13,093 nt of DNA, from assembly GCA_964385645.1 (NCBI GenBank), contig CAYLPT010000215.1, positions 1 to 13,093 of the forward strand, written 5' to 3'. The translations under genes were made by a program, and so were the position numbers. This DNA is from CAYLPT01 sp964385645 (GTDB taxonomy: Bacteria; Armatimonadota; Hebobacteria; Hebobacterales; Hebobacteraceae). Positions 6,205 to 12,929 of the stretch are shown piece after piece (the first letter of the stretch is position 1; every line of letters begins with the position of its first letter). The notes below the pieces were generated by a model that was not told where the DNA came from, did no database searches, and worked only from the letters and a program-made list of their open reading frames with translations.

Positions 6205-6930
6205 TCAGACTCTCGCCAGCAGGTAGACAGCCAGCCCGAAGGGCCCCAGACACAGCACCACCAGACCCCACAACAGCCCGGGCTCCCTCCGTGTTTCCGC
6301 GTCCCGGTAGCACCATCCTGCCGACAGCAGGCCCGCCCCCAGCCACAGGCGCCCTGCCGCGTGCCCCCGCAGCGCCGCCACCACCGCCAGGAACGTCGCC
6401 CCCAGCCCAGCCGTCGCCAGCGCCAGGCGCCACCCCGGCCTCCGCCACCACTCCTCGCCCGGCGAGAGCAGTTGGGAGAAGGGCCCCGCGCGGCGCTCCC
6501 GCGGCGCCCCGGTGATCTCCGCGACCACCGTCTGCTCGATCTCGGCGCGCTCCCGCCGCGCCGCCTCCACTGCTCCCCGCGGTCCCCCGGCCTCCGGCGC
6601 GGCCCGCGCCGCGCGCTGGGCCGCCTCCACGGCCCCCACCAGGTCGCCCCTCGCCCGCAGCAGCTCCGAGAGCAAGCTCAGCGCGGCCGGATCGTCAGGA
6701 TCGCGCGCCACCGCGCCTCGCACCAGCCGGAGCGCCGCCGCCGTGTCTCCTCGCCGCCGCGCCAGGTATGCGCGCCGCAGCGCCAGCTCGACCTCGGGCT
6801 CCGACTCATAGCGCGCCGCCGGCGGGGGCGGCGGTGGAGGCGCGGTCAGCTCCGCGCCACACGACCAGCAGAACCGATCCCCCTGCTGGACGAAGGCGCG
6901 GCATCGCCCACACCGCGCGACGCCGCTCAT
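6205..6930 (-). CDS. Zinc-ribbon, TPR-like, C-terminally membrane-anchored protein
   Basis: A 241-residue protein with an unusual domain order; I recognise no named family. An N-terminal zinc ribbon (CGRC at 7-10 and CWSC at 21-24) is followed by a run of seven prolines (31-37), a helical region with two TPR-like repeats (about 47-75 and 81-109: RGDTAAALRLVRGAVARDP and RGDLVGAVEAAQRAARAAP), an Arg/Glu-rich linker, and about three hydrophobic segments near 167-187, 193-208 and 216-238. The ribbon and TPR would therefore be cytoplasmic and tethered to the membrane, suggesting a protein-interaction role. The ATG at 6930 forms an ATGA overlap with the creatininase-family stop, and no Shine-Dalgarno sequence is visible, so translation is likely coupled. 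The open frame extends upstream of 6930 but there it only shadows the creatininase gene. It ends 11 bases before pfkA. Confidence 0.72.
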   Translation of the reverse strand: MSGVARCGRCRAFVQQGDRFCWSCGAELTAPPPPPPPAARYESEPEVELALRRAYLARRRGDTAAALRLVRGAVARDPDDPAALSLLSELLRARGDLVGAVEAAQRAARAAPEAGGPRGAVEAARRERAEIEQTVVAEITGAPRERRAGPFSQLLSPGEEWWRRPGWRLALATAGLGATFLAVVAALRGHAAGRLWLGAGLLSAGWCYRDAETRREPGLLWGLVVLCLGPFGLAVYLLARV

Positions 6931-7619
6931 CCCGGGGGCCCGGCGCCGCCGCGACCGTCCTCCAGGAAGGCCCGCACTCTCCCCGCCAGGCGCTCCACAA
7001 TCGCGGCCACGATCTCCTCCCCCACCTCCGGTCGGGCGTGCTCCCGCGGATCCTCGCCTCCCACCCCGGCCAGGGAGGCCGCCGGGTCGCTGGGCAGCCG
7101 GCTCATGTCCACCAGCTCCGGCCGCAGATGCATCAGGATCGAAGTCTCCCACTTCGCCGCATGGTCGCCCCGGTAGCCCAGGTCCTGCACCGGCTCGTAA
7201 TCGGGCACCACCCAGGCCTGCATCGTGTGCTCTGCCTGGAAGGCCTCCACCGCCTCCCGGAGCGTGGCCAGGTGCTTGGCACCATAGTGCCCAGCCAGGA
7301 TCACCGTCAGCGCGAAGCCGAGCTTCTCCAGCTCGCGCAGGTACTCGCCCGCCAGCCGTCCCACTACCTCGTGCGAGAAGTCCAGCGTCAGGGGCATCCC
7401 GTAGAGCTGCATGGTCTGCGCCCCCACCCACACCGGCGGCGCCACCACCCCGCCCGCCGCCTCCGCCACCCGCTCACAGATCGCCTCCGCCTTCAGCGCA
7501 TCGTTTCCGAGCGCCAGGTGCTGCCCGTGCCACTCCAGCGCCCCCCATGGCAGATAGCACACGGGGCTACGAGCGATCTCCTGCTCAAGCTCGTGCGGCA
7601 GCGCGCAGTCGTATCTCAT
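6927..7619 (-). CDS. Creatininase-family amidohydrolase
   Basis: A 230-residue metal-dependent amidohydrolase-like protein of the creatininase/FAPy-deformylase/MftE superfamily. The metal-binding set is present: LPWGALEWHGQHLALGNDAL (Glu29, His31, Asp40), LAGHYGAKH (His111), and GDHAAKWETS (Glu158, with His153 nearby). The family's usual NGHGGN is changed to AGHYGAKH, so the exact substrate is unlikely to be creatinine itself. Possible roles include hydrolysis of a cyclic amide, a formylated pyrimidine or a peptide in a maturation pathway; nothing nearby decides between them. The ATG has GGAGG six bases upstream. It is the first gene of the six-gene minus-strand run, next to a divergent intergenic region, and overlaps the following gene by four bases (ATGA). 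Confidence 0.85.
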   Translation of the reverse strand: MRYDCALPHELEQEIARSPVCYLPWGALEWHGQHLALGNDALKAEAICERVAEAAGGVVAPPVWVGAQTMQLYGMPLTLDFSHEVVGRLAGEYLRELEKLGFALTVILAGHYGAKHLATLREAVEAFQAEHTMQAWVVPDYEPVQDLGYRGDHAAKWETSILMHLRPELVDMSRLPSDPAASLAGVGGEDPREHARPEVGEEIVAAIVERLAGRVRAFLEDGRGGAGPPG

Positions 7620-7762
7620 CGTCCGCCTCCGGCGAGACTGTCAGCCTAGCTTTTGCTTACGCCCCCGCCGTTTCCTGCTGCCCGCCGCCCGGAGGACATC
7701 CGCCCTCGTCGGTCGAAACGCGCGGGCAGAGACGGCGCGCGCAGGCGCCACCTGGTGAGGAC
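7620..7762. other. Divergent intergenic region
   Basis: These 143 bases separate the six-gene minus-strand run from the plus-strand dehydrogenase/M16 run, so both promoters are expected here. A relatively AT-rich patch around 7640-7660 (CCTAGCTTTTGCTTAC) stands out from the GC-rich surroundings. No pair of hexamers at a sensible spacing resembled sigma-70 consensus on either strand, so no promoter is called. Confidence 0.4.
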
Positions 7763-8770
7763 ATGGAAAGCAGACCGCGTGTGCTCGTGCTCGCCCACGG
7801 CGAGCTGCTGGAGACGATCTTCCCCCAGAGCGTGAGGGACCTCCTGGAGTCCTTCGCGCAGGCCGAATACAACCGCCTCGGCCGGCCCTTTAGCGAGGCC
7901 GATCTGCGGGAACGCGCCCCCGACCTCGACGCGGCGATCACCACCTGGGGCTCTCCCGCCTTCACCCCCGAGGTGGTGGCCGCCGCGCCCCGCCTCCGCG
8001 TCATCGCCCACGCGGCCGGCAGCGTCAAGCCCGTGGTCAGCGAGGCGGTGTTTACGCGCGGCATCATCGTCACCACCGCCGCCGGCGTTATCGCCCGCTA
8101 TGTGGGGGAGATGGCGCTCCTGCTCTCGCTGGCCGCGCTCCGCCATCTGACCGAGCACGACCGCAGCCTCAAGGAGGGCGGCTGGCGCGGCCGCGCCGAT
8201 CCCGCCACCGACAGCCTCCTCGGCCAGCGCGTCGGCCTCGTCGGCTTCGGGCGCACCGCCCGGGAGTTCGTCCGGCTGCTGGAGCCCTTCGGCATCGAGC
8301 TCCTCGTCTGCGACCCTCATGTAAGCCCCGACGAGATCGCCGCCGCGGGCGGCCGCGCGGCATCCCTGGAGGAGGTGCTCAGCGCCAGCCGCGTCATCTC
8401 CCTTCACGCCGCCAGCACCCCGGAGACCATGGCGATGCTCGGCGCCGCCCAGCTCGCCATGATCCCCGACGGCGCGGTCCTCGTCAACACCGCCCGCGGC
8501 GCCCTGATCGAGATGAGCGCCCTTGTCGCCGAGCTCGAGCGCGGCCGCTTCACGGCCGCCCTCGATGTCTTCGACCCGGAGGAGCCGCTGCCGCCCGACC
8601 ACCGGCTCCGCTCGCTGCCCAACGTCATCCTGACCCCCCACGTCTCCGGCCCCGTCTCCACCCGGCTGTGGGAGATGGGCCGCCAGGCCGTCGAGAGCGT
8701 CCGGCTTGCGCTCGGCGGCCAGACGCCCCCCGACGCGGTGCAGGGCGAGCAGCTATCGAGGATGGCGTGA
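7763..8770 (+). CDS. D-isomer-specific 2-hydroxyacid dehydrogenase
   Basis: A 335-residue NAD-dependent oxidoreductase related to phosphoglycerate, hydroxypyruvate and glyoxylate reductases. The nucleotide-binding motif is GLVGFGRTARE (158-168; the third Gly of GxGxxG is Ala166), with acidic Asp184 (VCDPH) at the position expected for NAD preference. The catalytic set is present: Arg245 in VNTARGALI, Glu274 in FDPEEPLPPDH, and His293 in LTPHVSG. The substrate cannot be named; the length lacks the ACT or intervening domains of long SerA enzymes. The ATG at 7763 is chosen because the motif-bearing protein begins there (MESRPRVLVLAHG) with GGTGAGG just upstream; the open frame extends about 70 codons further but that part is low-complexity and overlaps the divergent gene. 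The stop overlaps the next gene's GTG start (GTGA), so it leads an operon with two M16 proteins. Confidence 0.88.
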   Translation: MESRPRVLVLAHGELLETIFPQSVRDLLESFAQAEYNRLGRPFSEADLRERAPDLDAAITTWGSPAFTPEVVAAAPRLRVIAHAAGSVKPVVSEAVFTRGIIVTTAAGVIARYVGEMALLLSLAALRHLTEHDRSLKEGGWRGRADPATDSLLGQRVGLVGFGRTAREFVRLLEPFGIELLVCDPHVSPDEIAAAGGRAASLEEVLSASRVISLHAASTPETMAMLGAAQLAMIPDGAVLVNTARGALIEMSALVAELERGRFTAALDVFDPEEPLPPDHRLRSLPNVILTPHVSGPVSTRLWEMGRQAVESVRLALGGQTPPDAVQGEQLSRMA

Positions 8771-10119
8771 GGCCCCAGCCGCCGATAGCAGCAGGGAGCA
8801 CGCTCCGGCGGGCCGGCGCCCTTCTGGCGCTAGCCGGCGCGCTGCTGTGGCCTGCGGCCGGCGTCTCGGCGACGGTCCTCGACCCCCGCAGCGTCCACAT
8901 GGCGGAGCTGAGGAACGGCTTCCGCGTCATCGTGTGTGAGGATCCCTCCGCCAACGTGGTCGCCGTCGAGCTGGTCGTCCGCGCCGGCTCCGCGCAGGAG
9001 GGGTTGGATGAGAGCGGCCTCGCCCATCTCGTCGAGCACGCCTGCTGGTCGGGCGCGCAGGGCGAGGACCCGCGCCTGCTCATCGAGGCCGTCGGGGGCG
9101 CCGTGAACGCCGGGACCCTCAGGGACTACACCCGATTCTACGCCACTGTGCCGGCCGATGAGCTGTCCCTCGCCGTACGCGCCCTCGGCGCCATGGTCGT
9201 GCGAGAGGGCTTTGATGAGCGCACTATCGCCCGCGAGCGCGCCGTCATCCTCCGGGAGGCCGCCCTCCGCGCCGACCAGCCGCGGGCCCTGCTCAGCGAC
9301 CTCGCCTTTGAGGTCCTGTACGGCCTGGAGCATCCCTATGGCCGCCCGGTCGAGGGCCGGCCCGAGTCCATCGCCACCCTCAGCCGCGGACAGGCCGAGC
9401 GCTTCCATCGCACCTGGTATGTGCCCAACAACATGGCGCTCGTCGTCTCCGGCCGCACCGACCTTCGGCAGGCCCTGGAGGAGGCCGAGGCAGTGTTCGG
9501 CGCCCTCCCGCCGGCCTCCATCCCTCCCAGGTCGGCCCCTGCCCCAGCCCGACCCTCGCCGGGCCTCCAGCGCCAGGCCCGCATCGCCACCAGCGAGGCA
9601 TACCTCATGGCCGCCTTCGTCGGCCCCGAGGGATCGGAGCGCACCGCCGTCTGCGCCAGCGATCTGCTCGCCACCATCCTCTGCCACAGCTATGCTGGCC
9701 GGCTCGTGAAGGAGCTCCGCGACCGCCGAGAGCTAGCCAGCGCCGTCGGCGTGGACTTCCTCACTCAGCGCGATCGGGCTCTCTTCGGCCTCTGGGCGGT
9801 CTGCCCGCCTGACCGCGTCCCCGAGGTGCAGGAGGCGATCCGCGCCGAGCTGCTCCGCATCGCCTCCGAGGGCGTGACAGAGCGCGAGCTGGCCCTCGCC
9901 AGGCGCCTCCTCGCCGCCGGCTATGCCTTCGCCAACGAGACCCCTGCTGACCGCGCCTCCACCCTCGGCTTCTACGAGGCGATAGACACCTACCGCGCCG
10001 CCACCCAGTACCTGCCGCGCGTACGCAGCATCGGCCCCGACGACCTCCGCCGGGTGGCGGCCTGGTATGCCGGCGACCCCGTCTGGATCGTCCTCACGCC
10101 CGAGGAGGCGCCTCGATGA
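8767..10119 (+). CDS. M16 (pitrilysin-family) zinc peptidase, catalytic subunit, exported
   Basis: A 450-residue protein starting at GTG 8767, which overlaps the dehydrogenase stop (GTGA) and has GAGG five bases upstream; this start exposes a good signal peptide (LRRAGALLALAGALLWPAAGVSA, cleavage likely after residue 35). It carries the inverted zinc motif HLVEH (87-91; His87, Glu90, His91) and a second zinc glutamate, Glu164 in RERAVILREA, 74 residues after Glu90. Family features follow: LEHPYGRPVEG, the FHRTWYVPNNMALVVSG strand, and a second M16 half (about 270-450). The position where M16 partners carry a Tyr reads RDRRELASAVG, so the Arg/Tyr pair is incomplete here. It probably works with the next gene product as a heterodimer, acting on peptides outside the cytoplasm. 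Confidence 0.88.
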   Translation: MRPQPPIAAGSTLRRAGALLALAGALLWPAAGVSATVLDPRSVHMAELRNGFRVIVCEDPSANVVAVELVVRAGSAQEGLDESGLAHLVEHACWSGAQGEDPRLLIEAVGGAVNAGTLRDYTRFYATVPADELSLAVRALGAMVVREGFDERTIARERAVILREAALRADQPRALLSDLAFEVLYGLEHPYGRPVEGRPESIATLSRGQAERFHRTWYVPNNMALVVSGRTDLRQALEEAEAVFGALPPASIPPRSAPAPARPSPGLQRQARIATSEAYLMAAFVGPEGSERTAVCASDLLATILCHSYAGRLVKELRDRRELASAVGVDFLTQRDRALFGLWAVCPPDRVPEVQEAIRAELLRIASEGVTERELALARRLLAAGYAFANETPADRASTLGFYEAIDTYRAATQYLPRVRSIGPDDLRRVAAWYAGDPVWIVLTPEEAPR

Positions 10120-11411
10120 GGCGCGCGGCGCAGCTCCTGCTCGCCCTCGGCGCCCTCGCGGCCTGCGCCCCTGCACCGGCCGCCGAGGACGCCCTCGCGA
10201 CCCTCGACAACGGCCTGCGGCTGGTCATCCGGCCGTACTCCGCCACCGACCTCGTGGCCGTGCACCTGCTGCTCGATGTGTCCATCCTCGACGAGCCGCC
10301 CGAGGCGGCGGGGCTACGCCACCTCACCCAGCGGCTGCTGCTCCGCGGCTCCGAGACTGCCTCCGGTGACGAGATGGCCGAGCGCCTCGCCGCGGTCGGG
10401 GGCCTGGTGGACGTGGGCGTCGGCCTCGACTACGTGGAGGTCTACGCGGTGGCGCCCGCCGACGGCTTTGAGGTCGCCCTGGAGTTGCTCGCGGAGGCCG
10501 TCCAGCGCCCGGCCTTCCACCCCGAGGAGGTGGAGCGGCAGCGCCGCGCCGCCCGACAGGTCGTCGCCAACGCCCGCGAGGACCCCTTCCAGGCCGCTTA
10601 CCTCGCCCTGCGCGAAGGGCTCTACGGGCAACATCCCTATGGGCGCAGCGCCCACGGCGCCGAGCCAACGCTGCGCGCCATCAGCCGCAGCGACGTGGTC
10701 CGCTTCCACGCCGCCCACTACTCGCCTGACCGCGCCACCCTGGCCATCTGCGGCGCGGTGTCGCCCGCGCGGGTGCTGCGGGCCGTGCGCAGGCGCTTCG
10801 GCCAATGGGACCGACGGCCTCGCCCCGAGCGCCCGCCGGCGCCCTTCGAGCCCCTCCGCGCCTCACACGCCACCGCGGTCGAGATCCCCGGCACCCAGGC
10901 CCACCTCATGCTGGGGTTCCCGGCGCCGGCGGCCGACGAGCCTGGCTACTACGCCCTCCAGGTCCTCGACAGCCTGCTCAGCGGCGGGGCCGCCGCCCGC
11001 CTGCCCCGGGTGCTCCGGGAGGAGCAGGGGCTCGTCTACCACGTGTCCTCCTTCTACCCCACCCTTGCCGGGCCGAGCCACCTGGGCATCTATGCCGCCA
11101 CCGAGCCCCCCGCCCTGGAGCCCGTCAAGGCCGCCCTCCTGGCCGAGCTCGAGCGGCTGCGCCGCGAGCCCGTCCTTGCCGAGGAGCTCGAGCGCGCCAA
11201 GCGCTATCTGCTGGGCAGCTACGCCCTGAGCCGCCAGCGCCTCAAGGAGCAGGCCTACGCCCTCGCTTGGTATGAGGCCCTCGGGCTGGGCATCGGCTTC
11301 GAACAGGAGTACCCTCGCCGCATCGAGGCGGTCACCGCCGCCCAGGTCCAGGCGGCGGCTGGCGAGGTCCTGACCCGCTTCGTCGCCGCCGCGGCCCTGC
11401 CCGCCCACTAG
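10116..11411 (+). CDS. M16-family non-catalytic partner, predicted lipoprotein
   Basis: A 431-residue M16 homologue, coupled to the catalytic subunit by an ATGA overlap and preceded by GAGGAGG (10102-10108) seven bases before the ATG. The zinc motif is lost: HxxEH reads HLTQR (69-73), and the usual downstream glutamate segment reads VVANARED. The second-half signature is kept, however: LREEQGLVYHVSSFY (300-314) with Arg301 and Tyr308, the pair that clamps substrate and that the catalytic subunit lacks. The N-terminus, RRAAQLLLALGALAACAP, has a lipobox LAAC with Cys17, so it is probably a lipid-anchored protein holding the complex at a membrane. This matches heterodimeric bacterial M16B enzymes in which one subunit supplies zinc chemistry and the other the Arg/Tyr pair. 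It is the last gene of this run. Confidence 0.87.
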   Translation: MRRAAQLLLALGALAACAPAPAAEDALATLDNGLRLVIRPYSATDLVAVHLLLDVSILDEPPEAAGLRHLTQRLLLRGSETASGDEMAERLAAVGGLVDVGVGLDYVEVYAVAPADGFEVALELLAEAVQRPAFHPEEVERQRRAARQVVANAREDPFQAAYLALREGLYGQHPYGRSAHGAEPTLRAISRSDVVRFHAAHYSPDRATLAICGAVSPARVLRAVRRRFGQWDRRPRPERPPAPFEPLRASHATAVEIPGTQAHLMLGFPAPAADEPGYYALQVLDSLLSGGAAARLPRVLREEQGLVYHVSSFYPTLAGPSHLGIYAATEPPALEPVKAALLAELERLRREPVLAEELERAKRYLLGSYALSRQRLKEQAYALAWYEALGLGIGFEQEYPRRIEAVTAAQVQAAAGEVLTRFVAAAALPAH

Positions 11412-11514
11412 GCCTCCTGGCAGGTACCCGCCCGCTGGCGTCGAATACATCCCATGGCGGTCGCCGGGTTGTGCTGGGGCCCTGAGGCGGTCTGCCGCAG
11501 GTGCGGGCGGGGGG

Positions 11515-11529
11515 AAGGAGGGCAGGTTG
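11515..11529 (+). promoter_or_regulatory. Strong ribosome binding site and TTG start
   Basis: AAGGAGGG (11515-11522) precedes TTG at 11527 by an ideal five-base gap. No in-frame ATG or GTG follows within reach, so the TTG start is well supported even though the protein is unknown. Confidence 0.7.
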
Positions 11530-11997
11530 AGGCGAGTTGATCCGAGCAAGCTGGCCACCACCAACGACCCCGCGGAGCCGATCCAGCGGTTCACATCCCG
11601 GCGGCTGACCCGCAAGGAGAAGAGCGTCAAGCAAGAGATAGACTCCTACCGGGTAAACGATGTCGAGCGGAGCGAGGTCATCTACTTCGGCAGCCAGGCG
11701 CTGTCGGTGTTCCAGAGCGTGGACCTCCCGGACGCGGTGTGCGACGGCCTCACCTACAAGCAGCGCCTGATCCGGACCGACGATGGCCACTGCATGCTCA
11801 TCGCGCGCTGGAAGCCCGACCGCCAGATGCGCCGCTCGCTGCCCGACTGGTCCCAGAAGTGGTTCGTCGAGAAGCAGCTCTTCCCGCCCGACGCGGCGGA
11901 GTTCTTCGCCCGCCACGAGCGACGCGCGCAGGCCGCGCAGGCGAGCGGCGGGGATGGCGAGCAGAACTCCGGCGAGGACGAGAAGGAGGAGGGCTGA
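11527..11997 (+). CDS. Unrecognised small charged protein
   Basis: A 156-residue soluble protein that I do not recognise. The N-terminal 45 residues are basic and polar (RRLTRKEKSVKQEIDSYRV). A compact central part (about 46-125) contains VIYFGSQALSVFQSVDLPDA, LTYKQRLIRTDDGHCMLIARW and LPDWSQKWFVEKQLFPPDAA, with several Trp and Phe residues and a YKQRLIRTDDG segment suggesting beta structure. The tail (about 130-156) is Ala/Gln then Glu/Asp/Gly-rich and probably disordered. There is no signal peptide, membrane segment or metal motif. The strong Shine-Dalgarno sequence and protein-like composition argue that it is real. It stands 115 bases after the M16 operon and is followed by a hairpin terminator, so it is probably its own unit. 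Confidence 0.7.
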   Translation: MRRVDPSKLATTNDPAEPIQRFTSRRLTRKEKSVKQEIDSYRVNDVERSEVIYFGSQALSVFQSVDLPDAVCDGLTYKQRLIRTDDGHCMLIARWKPDRQMRRSLPDWSQKWFVEKQLFPPDAAEFFARHERRAQAAQASGGDGEQNSGEDEKEEG

Positions 11998-12026
11998 GCG
12001 CGAGCGCGGAGGCCTTCGGGCACGGC

Positions 12027-12050
12027 GCCAGCCCCGCCGGCTGGCTTCTC
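12027..12050 (+). terminator. Probable intrinsic terminator
   Basis: GCCAGCC (12027-12033), a five-base loop, and GGCTGGC (12039-12045) form a perfect 7-bp GC-rich stem followed by TTCTC. It lies 29 bases after the stop of the 11527-11997 gene and before the next promoter (-35 at 12069). The T-tract is weak, but the position is right. Confidence 0.55.
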
Positions 12051-12068
12051 GTGTCAGGCGCCCTGTGC

Positions 12069-12096
12069 TTGACAAGCGCCCCAGCCTGTGTATGAT
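12069..12096 (+). promoter_or_regulatory. Near-consensus sigma-70 promoter of the yceD-rpmF-plsX cluster
   Basis: TTGACA (12069-12074) matches the -35 consensus exactly. After a 16-base spacer comes TATGAT (12091-12096), one base from the -10 consensus. Transcription would begin near 12103, only about 15 bases before the TTG start at 12118. An inverted repeat GGCGC (12057-12061) and GCGCC (12076-12080) flanks the -35 box and could be an operator, though GC content makes chance likely. Confidence 0.8.
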
Positions 12097-12117
12097 TGGG
12101 GCGCGGCCCGTCGGACC

Positions 12118-12648
12118 TTGAGGATAGACCTAGCCAACATCGCAGGTACGCCCGGCGCGAGCGGCCGTTACGCCGTCTCCGAGACCTATCCCCCAGACGC
12201 GGGATTGCCGCTCGTGGGGCCCGTCGCCGGTGAGCTGCGGGTCGAGAACATCGGCTCGCTGCTCCTGCTCAGGGGCCGGCTGCGGGCGCGCCTGAGGCTG
12301 GCGTGCGTGCGGTGCCTGGCCGAGTGCGAACGAAGCATTGATATCGAGGTCGAGGAGCAGTTCTCCACCGAGGCCACCGCCCCGGACGTGGACACCATGG
12401 ACCGGGACGAGCCGGAGGCCTCCGCGATCTCCGACTACGTGCTGGACGTAACCGAGCTGGTGCGCCAGCACGTCGCCGCGTGCGTGCCGATGGCCTTCGT
12501 GTGCCGCCCCGAGTGCGCGGGCCTGTGCCCGCGCTGCGGGGCGAACCTCAACGAGGGCCCCTGCGCCTGCCCGGCCGACGACACCGACGCACGCTGGGGC
12601 AAGCTGAAGGAGCTGCTCCCCGAGCAGCCGGACGAAGACAACACCTGA
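12118..12648 (+). CDS. yceD: YceD family (DUF177) protein linked to 23S rRNA accumulation
   Basis: A 176-residue protein of the DUF177/YceD family, which in bacteria is tied to 23S rRNA accumulation and ribosome assembly. It begins MRIDLANIAGTPGASG, the usual N-terminal pattern, at TTG 12118. A GTG at 12088 in the same frame is rejected: it lies on the -10 box and before the expected transcript start. Family hallmarks: LACVRCLAEC (61-70, CxxC), and the C-terminal MAFVCRPECAGLCPRCGANLN (125-145) with CACPADDTDARWGKLKEL, giving a Cys-rich, probably zinc-binding end. The leader is short with no clear Shine-Dalgarno sequence, so initiation may be near-leaderless. It is followed by rpmF and plsX, the conserved order in many bacteria. 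Confidence 0.9.
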   Translation: MRIDLANIAGTPGASGRYAVSETYPPDAGLPLVGPVAGELRVENIGSLLLLRGRLRARLRLACVRCLAECERSIDIEVEEQFSTEATAPDVDTMDRDEPEASAISDYVLDVTELVRQHVAACVPMAFVCRPECAGLCPRCGANLNEGPCACPADDTDARWGKLKELLPEQPDEDNT

Positions 12649-12674
12649 GCGGTTGCCCGTGGGGCGCCGCAGGC

Positions 12675-12680
12675 AGGAGG
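12675..12680 (+). promoter_or_regulatory. Ribosome binding site deciding the rpmF TTG start
   Basis: AGGAGG seven bases before TTG 12688. There is no nearby in-frame ATG, and the resulting N-terminus MALPKRRHSKSRRDKRR is that of L32. Confidence 0.8.
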
Positions 12681-12687
12681 CGAAGCA

Positions 12688-12888
12688 TTGGCGCTGCCCA
12701 AGAGAAGACACTCCAAGAGCCGGCGGGACAAGCGTCGGGCCAACTGGGGACTCAAGCCCCTCAATCTGGTGCCATGCCAGGATTGCCAGGCGCTTCGGCC
12801 CCCGCACCACGCCTGCCCGGCCTGCGGCAACTACGCCGGCGAGAACATCGTCGAGCCCAAAGCCCAAGGACGCCGGGGTCGGGGCTAG
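12688..12888 (+). CDS. rpmF: 50S ribosomal protein L32
   Basis: A 66-residue basic ribosomal protein of the large subunit. It starts at TTG with AGGAGG seven bases upstream and reads MALPKRRHSKSRRDKRRANW, the standard L32 opening. The zinc ribbon is intact (Cys30, Cys33, Cys43, Cys46; CQDC and CPAC), so this is the zinc-binding form rather than the zinc-independent paralogue. An Arg/Gly/Lys-rich tail follows. It lies 39 bases after yceD and about 40 before plsX, and is probably co-transcribed with both. Confidence 0.95.
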   Translation: MALPKRRHSKSRRDKRRANWGLKPLNLVPCQDCQALRPPHHACPACGNYAGENIVEPKAQGRRGRG

Positions 12889-12929
12889 CGGCGCGGCCCG
12901 ATGACAGCAGGGGAGGTCGCACTGCCTTG

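Noticed and set aside
6194..6451. Extended N-terminus of phosphofructokinase
   Set aside because: Gly/Ala-rich translation that overlaps the upstream zinc-ribbon gene; the enzyme's standard N-terminus starts at 6193.
7620..7762. Single GAAAC elements on each strand (complement of 7670-7674; 7715-7719) as possible GlnR sites
   Set aside because: They are isolated, not in 11-base register and have no GTNAC partner; likely chance.
7646..8641. A 331-codon minus-strand frame opposite the dehydrogenase
   Set aside because: Gly/Ala/Asp/Glu-rich shadow translation without motifs; the plus strand encodes a complete dehydrogenase with all catalytic residues.
11412..11526. Possible hairpin around GCGG-TCTG-CCGC as a terminator of the M16 operon
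   Set aside because: The stem is only 4 bp with mismatches beyond it and there is no T-tract.
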